Shown: positions 1 to 11,735 of the stretch, in pieces
How the letters are laid out: each line of letters begins with the position of its first letter
Numbering within the stretch: the first letter of the stretch is position 1
NCBI GenBank assembly: GCA_030686995.1
Contig: CM060704.1
Span: 173,287,718 to 173,351,717 of the forward strand
Length of the DNA stretch: 64,000 bases
Direction of reading: 5' to 3'
Source of the DNA: Artemisia argyi
Taxonomy: Eukaryota; Streptophyta; Magnoliopsida; Asterales; Asteraceae
Notes under the pieces: model-generated
What the model saw: the letters and a program-made list of their open reading frames with translations, nothing else
Databases searched by the model: none
Told to the model about the DNA's origin: nothing
Position numbers and translations under genes: made by a program

Positions 1-180
1 CAATTGGTTAAGTTCCTTGATCAATTTTGTTCGATCTTTAAGCATTTAAACAAATATTAGTTCGTTTTCCAGTATTTTAACACTTTTATTGACTGAAACC
101 AAATTCATACGGATTAACAAAAAAAAAAAAAAAGCAGTGAAAATAGAAACATCGATCACAATTCACAATTAGAGTACCTC

Positions 181-1417
181 GTGAGGGTGCATCATACGCT
201 AAAACGCGAGCGAACAACTATGCCGGTGGTTGCGTTGCGTAATAGGTTTTAGCGTCACCTACAGCAGTCAACTTTTTTTATTTATTATTTTTTTTTAACG
301 GTTAGCTGGCAGAAAATGTAAAAGAGTATTGGAAATATACTTGTTACATTTTTTTTATTTTAATAGAAAAAAAAACACTTTTTTATATCTTTTACCCTTT
401 AAAATCCTATAAATACTCTTTCGTTCTATCATTTTAACACACTTATATGTTCAACACAACATGCTTTTTTTCCTTCAAAAATAATTTTTATTCAATTTCA
501 TTATGGATCCAACAATGATCATTATGATATTTACTTAGGAGACGATCTGAGTAAATATACGATTCTTATGCTTGAAGTTGTTGCATCATATAATTTGTAG
601 ATATGACATGCATATTTTGGTGTCATTGGAGAGAATAACGATCTCAATGTTCTATATAGTTCAAACCTATTTGATTACCTTATTGATGATGCTTCTCCGA
701 AAGCTTTGTTTGTAGTAAATAAAAACATATACAAAAAAAAAAAAAAAAAAAATACTGCTTAGCAGACGAAATTTATTCTCAATGGGCTACGTTGGTCGAA
801 ACATTTTCAATTGCACGGGATGAAAAAACAATGAAATTTAAAAGATTTCATGAAAGCTCATGAAAGTGCAAGAAAAAATTGTGAAAGAGCTTTCGGAGTT
901 CTTCAAGGTCTTTGGGGAATTCTACAATCAACTCGCACTTGCTTACCAAGTCATTACGCTACGAAGAATCATGTATTGTTGTATCATATTGCATAAACAT
1001 GATAATAAAAGATTAAGAATTCACGATTAGTGAATTTAACGAATTGTATGTAAGTCCATAACAAAATTTGCAACTTACTTTGGTCAAAAGATGCACCAAA
1101 CAACGAAGAAAACACAAAGAACTTCGTGATGCAAAAGTGCACGATGATCTTCGAAGAGATATTGTGGAGCATCTATGAAACATTAATCCCTAGATTGTAT
1201 TTTTTGAATTTCGTATTTTTAATGTATTCTTATTTTTAATTTAATGAAATATGTTGTTTTATTTAAATAAGTGGAAACAAACTGTGCGGCCCGAGAGATT
1301 GAATGATGAGAGATAGTGTTTTTTGACTGTGTTATAGAGTGAAAAACTAATGTGACGTTATTTGTTCTTATAACACTAGTCTATAACACACTATTGCACC
1401 GGATGCTCTCACAGTAA
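181..1417 (+). mobile_element. Decayed PIF/Harbinger transposon
   Basis: Candidate terminal inverted repeats are GTGAGGGTGCATC at the left (181) and GCACCGGATGCTCTCAC at the right (about 1401-1417), an imperfect match. Between them lies a transposase relic on the + strand. The 3-bp TSD expected for this superfamily is not clear. The left end has no recognisable coding sequence, so the element is internally deleted. Ends are inferred from the match between the two genomic copies. Confidence 0.55.
549..1178 (+). pseudogene. Harbinger-type DDE transposase, C-terminal relic
   Basis: Conceptual translation across frames gives the order typical of plant Harbinger transposases: LEVVASYNL, HAYFGV, NDLNVL, YLAD, SQWATLVET, ERAFGVLQ and finally DLRRDIVEHL before TGA. 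The Asp in NDLNVL and the Glu in ERAFGVLQ correspond to the second and third catalytic acids; the region of the first Asp is absent. Two Trp codons of the usual W-I-W motif are now TAG and TGA, which fits G-to-A decay of methylated DNA. A long A-run interrupts the frame before YLAD. It is clearly dead. The same relic, also broken, lies at 16,462-17,080. Confidence 0.8.
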
Positions 1418-1856
1418 CGTTTGAACCTTTTTTCATTGAACCTAAAATTCCTTACTCCTTCCCCCCTCCAAATCTTTTCTCGTGACTCATCATGATGTAG
1501 GATTACAGTACCATCAAATGTATACTGTTCAGTAAAAAATGGAATAAATATCGCAATACTATACCTTGAATAACATTGTTCTTATTATCATGTTGTCGTT
1601 GTCACATAATAGCGTTATCAAACAGTGTAATCTAGAAAAAAGTAGGTTCCTACTACATGGACATAAAAGACAAATTAACCGATAATGCTGATTGTGCAAG
1701 GCCACAAATTGTTTACTTTTGAACATGACAATTTGATAGCCACTTATATTACATTGGGTTTATTCAATGTCCTGGACTCCTAGTGACACTTTACGCGTTA
1801 GTAATCGTAGTTTGTGAAGAAATAGTTGTTAATAGTCCAAATTAAATATTTGCACA

Positions 1857-2252
1857 TCTTTTATATAATAAAACAAAACCCCTATTGGGAATTTTTCATT
1901 TCAAAAAAATACATTCATACCTTATTTAGTAATAATTGTATTTAAAAAAAAGATTATTTTCTTATTAGGTAACATTTTATATTTATCCATAACACAAGTA
2001 GAAGATAAGTACAAAAAATATAGATAAGATGCAATTAACACAAGTAGAAGATAAATACAAAAAATATAGATAAGATGCAATTAATAATAGGATTAAAATT
2101 TTTAAATAATTATATTTAATAATAAAAAACTGTAATTAAATATCATAAATCAAACGAAATAAAGATTAAATTATTTATTTTTTAATAAATAAAAATATAT
2201 GATTCAAAAAATTAAAAAAAAAAACCCGCGCATGTACGGGCATTATAACTAG
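1857..2252 (+). mobile_element. Small non-autonomous Helitron
   Basis: The left end is A|TCTTTTATATAATAAAAC, starting with TC after a host A. The right end is a GC hairpin (CCCGCGCATGTACGGG), then CATTATAA and CTAG, followed by a host T at 2253. A TC start, 3' hairpin, CTRR end and A/T insertion site define Helitrons. At 396 bp it encodes nothing and must have been moved by a Rep/helicase supplied elsewhere. The interior is very AT-rich and holds a direct repeat of about 45 bp, starting AACACAAGTAGAAGATAA near 1990 and 2037. Confidence 0.8.
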
Positions 2253-2514
2253 TAGATTTATATATTTATTTATTTTCATTTTTTAGAACGACAATTTTGA
2301 ATAACACGCATCACCTATCTCATATGTTTCTAATGAGATTTGATTTCACGACTTTTAAGCTGTTGGATCACATGTCTTTGGTATTTGCGCCTAGATTTTG
2401 CTATATCTCCGTTCTAAAAAAAAATTATAACCAATATAAAATATGACATTTATTTTGATCATGTTGTGCTTAAAAAAGCGAAAACTAAAACAAATATTAG
2501 CATAAAGAATCTAT

Positions 2515-3657
2515 ATACATTTTTTTGAAGGGCGGATTTATTAACGAGCTTAGCAAGACGCTACAGCTCACAAAGAAACAATTACAAGTGAGCAGTCATT
2601 GGGCTTTTAAGCCAACCCAACTATTCTAGTTTTCTTCTCACTCTAGCATTACACCAAATAAAAGACTGAGACACAATAAGATCAAATAACGACGCCTTAG
2701 ATTGATGCTCTGAAGAGAAAAGCAACTTATTACGATAACTCCAAAGGAACCACCAAGAAACACAAAACGTGGCTTCCAAGTAATCTTTCACCTCCTTCCT
2801 TAATCTCAACCCTTCGAGCCAAATAACCCAACCTTGATAGGATGAGATACCACAATCCAAAATCCCCCACCACCCTAGAACCTTAGCCATGATAGAAGCA
2901 GCAACCGAGCATGAAAAGAACAAGTGGTCAGAAGATTCAACCCCTTCGTTACATACCGGGCAAACCATAGACGGAATTTCCAAACCTCTAGTTAACATAT
3001 TGAATCTCGTTGGAAACTTATTTGAAGCTAACCGCCAAGCAAAAATATTGACTTTAATAGGGATTAATTTTACCCATCTCGTATGTATCCCTTCCATATC
3101 ACATAACCCCTCATCAATGAAGCGCCTAGCCGAACACACCTTGAACTCTCCACCTCTTTCGAGATTCCAAATCCACTTATCATGATCTTCAATAAACTCA
3201 AGCGAATCAATTAAGTTAGACACCTCTTCCATTTGTACACCTTCTGCTCCCCCCTTGGCAATCTTCTAAAACCATGAAGGAGACCACTGTGAACTTTATA
3301 ACGAATAGACACCTCTTTGTTTTCCTCTAAAGCAAATAAACGCGGATATTTCACATCCAATGATCCTTCCTTCAACCACTTTTCTAGCCAAAATAAAGAG
3401 TCACTACCATTTCACACCTTCTTTTTCATACACATATAAATTGACACCTCTTTCTTTAAGATTAGAAAAACATCGAATAAAATTGAGCCAGATTGAAGAC
3501 TTGCCCACCTTAACATCACGATCCAAATTACCCACACGCCCATGAATAGCCTTGATGACCAAAACCCACATTACTTCAGGCTGCACCTTGAACCTCTAAA
3601 TCCATTTAAAAAGTAAAGCACAATCTATTTTATACCTAAGAAAAAGTTTTACATACG
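2515..3657 (-). mobile_element. 5'-truncated LINE (non-LTR retrotransposon) insertion
   Basis: The segment is flanked by the direct repeat GAATCTAT at 2507-2514 and 3658-3665, read as the target-site duplication. The coding content is on the minus strand, with the 3' end at the left ending in CTTCAAAAAAATGTAT, a short damaged A-tail. Only the last roughly 1.1 kb of a LINE is present, as usual after incomplete reverse transcription. Endonuclease and most of the reverse transcriptase are missing. Confidence 0.8.
2621..3600 (-). pseudogene. LINE reverse transcriptase C-terminus with zf-RVT domain
   Basis: The longest open stretch (2621-3232, 203 codons) has the pattern of the zinc-binding domain found at the C-terminus of plant LINE polyproteins (zf-RVT): RWVKLIPIKVNIFAWRLASN, then FPTR, then CPVC-x8-HLFFSC, followed by the Trp-rich tail ending in RVRRKLE. 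Upstream (3404-3586) is another stretch, QPEVMWVLVIKAIHGRVGNL onward, which belongs to the same polyprotein but is separated by a stop and frame change. There is no intact reverse transcriptase, so it is non-functional. Confidence 0.85.
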
Positions 3658-4015
3658 GAATCTATTAGTATTATGATGTGAGGACCGTGTTTGTCTTGTA
3701 ACGTTTCATTACTTCATATGACTTACAAAAATTGCACCAATCTTTGCTTCAAAGGTTTCATTTGATGATGATATATGTTTTCTCAACTTTTGAAGTCACA
3801 TTTACCTAATTATACGTATATTCATCATTGTGAAATTCCATGATGTTTATATTTGCCGATACTGTTTTTTACTCTAAAGCTAATATTTGTTAGTTACTTG
3901 TTTATGCATAGATAATACTCTGTGTTCCAAAGAATATTAGGGAGTAAATGATTTTAATTGTGTTTGTTTGATAAATTTGGTTGTTAGTTAGAGTCGGAGC
4001 TAAAAATATAACTTA

Positions 4016-4243
4016 CACTATGTTTGACAAAAGTAGCTGTGATCAGTCGCAGTGAGCTGTGGCTACAGCTGTAGCCATAGCTCACTGCTCACAGTTTTTT
4101 AAATAAGCATTGAAAAAATGAGCTTTCCTAAAAAATAGCAAAGCTCACCGCTCTTTTGTCAAACGAACACTATAAATATAAAAGTTCATTGCTCACCGCT
4201 CATCGCCCCAAAAATCTCTAAAAGCTCTGCGTCAAACATAGCC
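4016..4243. mobile_element. hAT-like MITE (foldback)
   Basis: The ends share the inverted motif TATGTTTGAC (CACTATGTTTGAC left, GTCAAACATAGCC right). The interior is self-complementary, with repeated AGCTCACNGCTC blocks, giving a long hairpin. The termini resemble a common plant hAT-type MITE. I could not find a clean 8-bp TSD, so the superfamily is uncertain. Confidence 0.6.
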
Positions 4244-4365
4244 TTAAAGAAGCTTAACCTTAGCTTTAATTAATTTGAGCTTTTATTTTTAGACATGTTT
4301 TGCAAAACATGTTAAATCAAAGCTCATGTAAAATGACATAACGTGGTATCCAAATAGAAATATGA

Positions 4366-4816
4366 GTGCGTTTAGTTAGAGAAAAATATCCTATTTTTTT
4401 AGAAAATTTTTCATGTGAAAATGAAAAAATTGAAAATACGAGTCACACTTTTTTTCACCAATTAAAAAAAAGAAAAAACTCTTATTTTCTAAATTTTAAC
4501 TAAGAAATTGAAAAGTTCATTCCATCATTCTCACTTTTTTTTTCAAAAAAACACATACACCATTCTACCCCTAATCTCTCGTGTCATCCTCCATCGCTCA
4601 CCTTTGCCGCCATCGCCCGCCACCGTCGGAATTTGATGTAATCTTATTATCATTTAAAAAAATAGATAACTCCAACTAAACGGGTTTTCAAAATTCTCAA
4701 CTCTTCTTTAGAGAAGAAAAATCATTCCCTTCTCGATAAATTTAAAAACCTTCTCAAGAAATTTAAAAAAAAAGAAAGAAAAAAAAAATCTACAACTAAA
4801 CGGCTAAGATTTTCTT
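4366..4816. mobile_element. Possible Tourist-like foldback element
   Basis: GCGTTTAGTT near 4370 is mirrored by AACTAAACGGC near 4795, with a second AACTAAACGGG at 4674. The interior is dominated by A and T runs. The arrangement suggests a decayed Harbinger-type MITE, but the ends and TSD are unresolved. Confidence 0.35.
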
Positions 4817-5339
4817 TTTCTTTTTCTCTTTCTTTTTTTTTTTCCAGCGGACAAAGGTATTAGTTTAGTTGAAAGGTATTAATGTTTTTAATTAAAGTAG
4901 CACTTAAAATTAAGAGCTAATGGATTTTAGAAGTTCTCAAGAAAGAATAATAAAAATGAAAATAATAATATTAATAATCCTGTTTATGAGAAAAGATAAC
5001 ATTTTTTAATGCTCGATTTCTTTTAAGAGCATTAACAATTAAATTTTCAAGAAAATTTTTAAAACTTATTAAATGTTTTAGTTTTCCATTCAATCATAGT
5101 GAGTTTCATATATTATGCTTAGGTGTCATGAAAAAAGTTTATGATTTTGAACTTTTTCATAATTAAATGCATTTGATTGATGTGAGAAAAATATAAAATT
5201 TTAAAAAGTAATGCATAGTGAACAAAATTATATAACACCAAAAAGTTTATAAAGTTTATAGTTTAATGATATACTCTAAAAGGAAAATGTTCTTAAGCTT
5301 TATTAAGTAAAGTAAATATAACCATTTTGGGTTGGTTTT

Positions 5340-5500
5340 TAACGATGTAAAAATATACTAAAAATATAAAGGATGGTGATACAAGGTTAAGGGTTCGAAT
5401 CTGAGCTATTTTTCACTTCAGTTGGTGCCTCACTACGTAGAAGAATTGCCGGAGTTATTCTTTGTAAGATGAACAATGGGTGGTGCCAAAATGCACCCAA
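5340..5500 (+). mobile_element. Possible SINE fragment
   Basis: The line around 5385 contains GGTTAAGGGTTCGAATCTG, a good match to the tRNA B box of a pol III promoter. The following sequence has a SINE-body look. There is no clear A box and no TSD. It may be only the 3' part of a tRNA-derived SINE. Confidence 0.35.
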
Positions 5501-5644
5501 AGTCAATTTGTTTCCGCCAATTCACATTTTTTTTTGGAAAGGATGGTGATCGATATATGACCATGACACATGATATATAAACCAGGCGAGTACCCGTGCA
5601 TAGCAACAGAATTTCTAGCGGCAGATAATTAACGATTTGTAATA

Positions 5645-8600
5645 GCTTGGTGCAGTGTTAAACCCCCGTCGATAAAGCTTTTTCATAAGAGACTAATACA
5701 GTGATATATAACTGTTATTCATCAAATAGATACGTAGTATTTATGACTAATGTATGCAAGCAACTTCAGTACCCGTGAACTTATTTTAAAGATTTAAGCT
5801 ATAACATCTTTGATTAACACAAAGTTTTCATCTAATGCTAATTGTCATGATGGCCTTTATGCACACATCATAAATTAATATGACAAATAGAGGTGCTAAT
5901 TACCGCCATAAAATGGAACAGGTCATTGTAGGCCACCTATGTTCCTGCTGATTTCTCGCTTTTGACAGACTTTAGAGCCAATTGGTCATATAAGTTAGTG
6001 CATATCTATAAGCCGAGTTGATCCTTCTTACCGCATATGCTCCTTCTTACACCTGCAGTTTTCATTGAATAAAAGAAAACCTTGATTATCAGTAGAAATA
6101 TCAAAGGAAACCAATATAATGGTCATTTAAAGAATCGCTTACCAGATCTCAGAGGGGGTGTTTGGCTTGGTGCTACACCATATAGAGTTTGGATAAAAGA
6201 TCATCAACATCATTCGAGCCAAAACTACAAAAATGAAAATAATAATAAGGCTTAGTAGATTGTCAAATACATCGATTTTCGCAAATTAGTTGTATGAAAA
6301 CCAAATATTACTTCATCTAATTTATGCCGAGTCATCTTTCTATTTAGTTGCAGCAACACCATTCTAACTCTCGACCACGCTTTTTGGTTCTACCTACATA
6401 ATATTATTTTATAAAGGCAATGTTATAATGTATAAGGACCCTTATGCTCTATAAAAGTATAATCATTTATTCATGTGCACCTGTGATTATTTATTTGTAA
6501 TAACAGATATGTTGGCATACTTTACCTAATATGTCATTTATATCAGAAAAGTATCTAAAAGAGTTAAATTAAATGTAATTGACCAAGTTACCTTCCTTTC
6601 GACCCATTAGCTAACCGGATCTGCAATTCAGCCACGACTACTTAATCTTTCGCCTTCTGGTATCCTTTCGCCTTCTAGTAAGTCCACCAAGCTGGCCCGT
6701 TTTATGTTGTGTTAAGAAGCACCCTTTTGACACATTATACATCCTGCTCCCTGGCACCATTATGTTAAAAAATTTAGAAATGCGACACTACAGGACGGTT
6801 GTATGGCTTACGTTGGACATAACTACTTATATTGTACATTTACTTATAATATGTGGTCTTGGTCAAATAATAAATCAACTCTCACATGCTTCTCATTTTG
6901 CCTATTGAATATTTCCTTGTTTTCAATCTTACAAAAATGTTACTACCATCCATCAAAAAATAAATGCACCGACATATATAATCCAATGAAATTTCTATAT
7001 GCTACTAATGCTAAACAACTTTTATTTATAAGATGTACAAATTAAGTGGTTGCAGATGACAACCAAACCAATTTTGACCCGTTACATTGTACAACATCAG
7101 AATCAACAAAAACAGCAGTAGACCAACCGTTATTGCGATCAACACCATCGTAATGCCTTCCTAGTATGATATTGTAACAGCTTGGTGCAGTGTTAAACCC
7201 CCCGTCGATAAAGCTTTTTCATAAGAGACTAATACAGTAATATATAACTGTTATTCATCAAATAGATACGTAGTATTTATGACTAATGTATGCAAGAAGC
7301 TTCAGTACCCGTGAACTTATTTTAAAGATTTAAGCTATAACATATTTGATTAACAAAAAGTTTTCATCTAATGCTAATTGTCATGATGGCCTTTATGCAC
7401 TCATCAGAAATTAATATGACAAATAGAGGTGCTAATTACCGCCATAAAATGGAACAGGTTGTTGTAGGCCACCTATGTTCCTGCTGATTTCTCGCTTTGG
7501 ACAGATGTTGGAGTCAATTGTTCATGTAAGTTAGTGCATATCTATAAGCCGAGTTGATCCTTCTTACAGCATATGCTCCTTCTTACACCTACAGTTTTCT
7601 TTGAATAAAAGAAAACCTTGATTATCAGTAGAAATATCAAAGGAAACCAATATAACGGTCATTTAAATAATCGTTTACCAGATCTCAGAGGGGGTGTTTG
7701 GTTTGGTGCTACACCATATAGAGTTTGGATAAAAGATCATCAACATCATTCGAGCCAAAACTACAAAAAAATGAAAATAACAATAAGGCTTAGTAGATTG
7801 TCAAATACATCGATTTTCGTAAATTAGTTGTACGAAAACCAAATATTACTTCATTTAATTTATGCCGAGTCATCTTTCTATTTAGTTGCAGCAACACCAT
7901 TCTAACTCTCGACCACGCTTTTTTGTTCTACCTACATAATATTATTATAAAAAGGCAATGTTATAACGTAAGGACCTTTATGCTCTATAAAAGTATAATC
8001 ATTTATTCATGTGCACATGTGATTATTTATTTGTAATAACAGATATGTTGGCATACTTTACCTAATATGTCATTTATATCAGAAAAGTAGCTAAAAGAGT
8101 TACATTAAATGTAATTGACCAAGTTACCTTCGTTTCGACCCATTAACCGGATCTGTAATTTAGCCATGACTACTTAATCTTTCGCCTTCTGGTATCCTTT
8201 CGCCTTCTAGTAAGTCCACCAAGCTGGCCCGTTTTAGGTTGTGTTAAGAAGCACCCTTTTGACACATTATACATCCCGCTCCCTGGCACCAGTACATATA
8301 TATATTTCAGCATTAAGTTAAAAAATTTAGAAATGTGACACTACAGGACGGTTGTATGGCTTACGTTGGCCATAACTACTTATATTGTACGTTTTCTTAT
8401 AATATGTGGTCTTGGTCAAGTAATAAATCAACTGTGGCATGCTTCTCATTTTGCCTATTGAATATTTCCTTGTTTTCAATCTTACAAAAATGTTACTACC
8501 ATCCATTTCAAAAAATAAATGCACCGACATATATAATCCAATGAAATTTCTATATGCTACTAATGCTAAACAACTTTTATTTATAAGATGTACAAATTAA

Positions 8601-9278
8601 GTGCTTGCGGATGACAACCAAACCGATTTTAACCCGCTACACTGTACAACATCAGAATCAACAAAAACAGCAATAGACCAACCATTATTGCGATCAACAC
8701 CATCGCAATGCCTTCCTGGTATGATATTGTAACAGCTTGGTGCAGTGTTAAACCCCCCGTCGATAAAGCTTTTTCATAAGAGACTAATCTAGTAATATAT
8801 AATTGTTATTAAGGAAATAGATACGTAGAATTTATGACTAATGTATGCAAGAAGCTTCAGTACCCGTGAACTTATTTTAAAGATTTAAGCTATAACATCT
8901 TTGATTAACACAAAGTTTTCATCTAATGCTAATTGTCATGATGGCCTTTATGAACACATTAAAAATTAATATGACAAATAGAGGTGCTAATTACCCATAA
9001 AATGGAACATGTCATTGTAGGCCACCTATGTTCCTGCTGATTTCTCGCTTTTGACAAACATAGGAGTCAACTGGTCATGTAAGTTAGTGCATATCTATAA
9101 GCCTAGTTGATCCTTCTTACACCTACAGTTTTCATTGAATAAAAGAAAACCTTGATTATCAGTAGAAATATCAAAGGAAACCAATATAACGGTCATTTAA
9201 AGAATCGCTTACCAGATCTCAGAGGGGGTGTTTGGCTTGGTGCTACACCATATAGAGTTTGGATAAAAGATCATCAAC
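5645..9278. repeat. Tandem array of a ~1.54-kb unit, 2.35 copies
   Basis: Units start at GCTTGGTGCAGTGTTAAACC at 5645, 7180 and 8735, giving periods of 1535 and 1555 bp; the third copy breaks off at about 9278 after AAAAGATCATCAAC. Copies look well above 90 percent identical by eye. Copy 2 has an extra (AT)n block near 8294, and copy 3 lacks a short stretch near 9117. Each full copy carries a short open stretch starting ATGGCTTACGTTGG (6803 and 8356), but it is frameshifted between copies, so coding is unlikely. No transposon termini were recognised. Confidence 0.9.
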
Positions 9279-10673
9279 GGATGAATCATCATGTGCTCCA
9301 TTTTTGCCCTACAATTGACAATTACACAAACGTAATTCACCAAACAGTTGTAGTGTATTAAAAACACACATGGAACATAAACTACAAATAATCATTTTCA
9401 GCAATCCATATCATCTACCAAAAATTAAATTGAAGAATGAAAAGAGATAAAACATGACAAGCCTGCGTAATATTCATCAATCACATTCTACCTACAAAAA
9501 TAAATTATAACATAATCAATCGATATATATCAAGGTGATTTCCCCCAAATTCTTTTTAGGGTTCTGATTAATACAAATCTTAAAATTAATTCATCAAGTA
9601 ATTATTCAAAGAAATATTACACAGTAATAAAATGGATATTTACCAATTTGTCCATATGGATAGTGTACAAATATTTTGTGTAGTGATTTTGAATCAGGCA
9701 TAGTCATAGAATGAATTTAATTGATAACTTGTGTTTTTGAATTGATAACTGATGTTTCGAGTAGGTGTTTTGATAGGCAATAAAAAATGAATTGAAAGAG
9801 CAATTATTTTTTGGATGATTTGTATAAAACGCATGGTCATTAAACACAGTTGAAGCGTATGAAAGAAGCTGTTGATTGAGATGAAAAAAATCGTGTGAAA
9901 GAAGTTGGGACAAGGGCAAAATGGGGATTGACTCCAATTTCAGTTTTTCAATTTTTCATTTTTCCAATGTTGACCATTTTTTCATTATAAGTAGTTAAGA
10001 TACAATGAATAATATTTGGTGATAGAGGTGTACATTGAATTTGAAAATTTTAGGTCATGCGTAAATGCAACATTTGTTAACCATTATATGTTACCAATAC
10101 GTCATTCCAATGTACTTAAGAGCCATGGAATTTAATGAGGCCGGTTGCGTTATCGCTTCAAATATATCAATCACGTCATTGTATTATTATTAGTGGTAAA
10201 ATAACAAAATATCGGGTTTGTATGTGGAATAAAGTTGATAATATGCATGTATCTTCGTTATAACATGCATGTCTATCATAGACTCGTAGTTACTATCGAT
10301 AGCAACATTGAATGCACATTTTCAAGCAAGCGAGTAAAGTTCTTATCAATTATTGTTTGGAACTGAGTTACGCCAAAAAACTGAAACTCAACAAACTTGG
10401 AGATATTGACATATTGTTGCATTATTCTTTTAATAATATAGGTAAAATGTGACAACATTTACCTAAAGATTAATTCACAAGAATTACAATGTTTCACAAG
10501 TATGTCAAAACAGCTAAAGTTTTGAAACTTAACCAAACATGAAGAAATTACAATACGTAGTAGCTAATAAAAGAAAGTTAGGTTGCCGACTAATGTACAT
10601 GATTTAACTTTTTATCCAAGTACTTTAATGTGAGCCTATACTATTTTAGTAATATTCTTTCATACATGCATTT
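9279..10673. other. Intergenic DNA, nothing recognised
   Basis: AT-rich single-copy sequence between the tandem array and copy B of the segmental duplication. A minus-strand open stretch at 9704-9937 (77 codons) has no splice context or family resemblance that I can defend. Confidence 0.5.
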
Positions 10674-11227
10674 AACTTGGTTAAATTTCTTGATCAATTT
10701 TGTTCGATCTTTACTGCCATTTAAACAAAGATTAGTTCGTTCTCCAGTATTTTAACACTTTGAGTGAAACCAAATTCATACGGATTAAAAAATAAAAAAT
10801 AAAAAAATAAAAAAATAAAATAATAAAAAAAGAAAGAAAGAAAAGCCCATCGATCACAATTCACAATTAGAATACATGGTGAGGGTGCATCAATCGCTAA
10901 AATACGAGCGAACAACTATGCCGATGGTTGCGTTATGTAATAGGTTTCAGCGTTACCTACAGCAGTCAAGCTATGCCTTTTTTTTTTCCTCCTCTTACGG
11001 TTAGCTGGCAGAAAATGTAAAAGAATATTTGAAAGCTACAATTTTTTTTTTATTAATAGAAAAAAAATTCACTTTTTTATATCTTTTATCCTTTAAAATC
11101 CTACAAATACTCTTTCATTCTAGCATTTTAACACACTTATCTGTTCAACACAACATGCTTTTTTTCCTTCAAAAATATACATTTTTATTCAATTGCATTA
11201 TGGATCCAACAATGATCATTATGATAT

Positions 11228-11409
11228 GGGTTTTTCTAACTTGTACCTTAGGGGCACAAGTTAAACACACCAAAAGCACATCAAAAGTACACAGGGACCC
11301 ACATAAAAATACACCTGTCTGTACTTTTATGTGAATCACTGTGTACTTTTTCGTGGGCCCTTGTGTACTTTTGGTATGCTTAACTTGTGTCCATAGGGCA
11401 CAAATTAGG
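11228..11409. mobile_element. Short foldback element
   Basis: The left arm contains CTAACTTGTACCTTAGGGGC followed by ACAAGTTAAAC. The right arm contains CTTAACTTGTGTCCATAGGG followed by CACAAATTAG. The two halves also mirror each other through ACACCAAAAG / CTTTTGGTATG and GTACACAGGG / CCCTTGTGTAC. The whole forms a long imperfect hairpin, as in a MITE. It sits at the left edge of the block that splits copy B. Confidence 0.55.
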
Positions 11410-11735
11410 GTGGTGGGAGTACATCACTCACCATCCTTCCCTTCACTCACTCCCAACCAATCCCCTTGCGCCACATCATTCTTCACTTTTTTCATCACTC
11501 ACCCTTCACTCACTTCTTTTTTGGAGGCGCTACTTCACTCACCCTTCACTCACTTCATTTTTTTTTCTTTTTTCTTTTTTCTTTTTTTCTTTTTTCTTTA
11601 TTTTTTTTTAAATTCCATTAAAATTATAAAAAAAACTAAAATTTCATTAAAAATAAAAAAAAACATTACATAATATTATTAAAAAACATAAAATAACTAA
11701 AGTTCCATGAAAACTAAACTTAAACCCATTAAATC

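Larger units (their letters stand above)
1..1550. repeat. Segmental duplication, copy A
   Basis: This segment recurs at 10,674-11,227 plus 16,460-17,388. The similarity covers the left flank (GATCAATTTTGTTCGATCTT), the Harbinger relic and the right flank (TCGTGACTCATCATGATGTAGG). It stops near 1550 / 17,388. Because flanks as well as the transposon are shared, this is a duplicated chromosome segment and not two independent insertions. Copy A is uninterrupted and so shows the empty site of the insertions in copy B. Its left end runs off the window. Confidence 0.85.

Noticed and set aside
6803..7045. 80-codon frame MAYVGHNYLYCTF... repeated in the second tandem unit
   Set aside because: The two copies diverge by a frameshift and the rest of the unit has no coding signal, so the frame is probably chance kept by recent duplication.
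9704..9937. 77-codon minus-strand frame
   Set aside because: Looks superficially protein-like, but no splice partners, domain or homologous copy could be supported.
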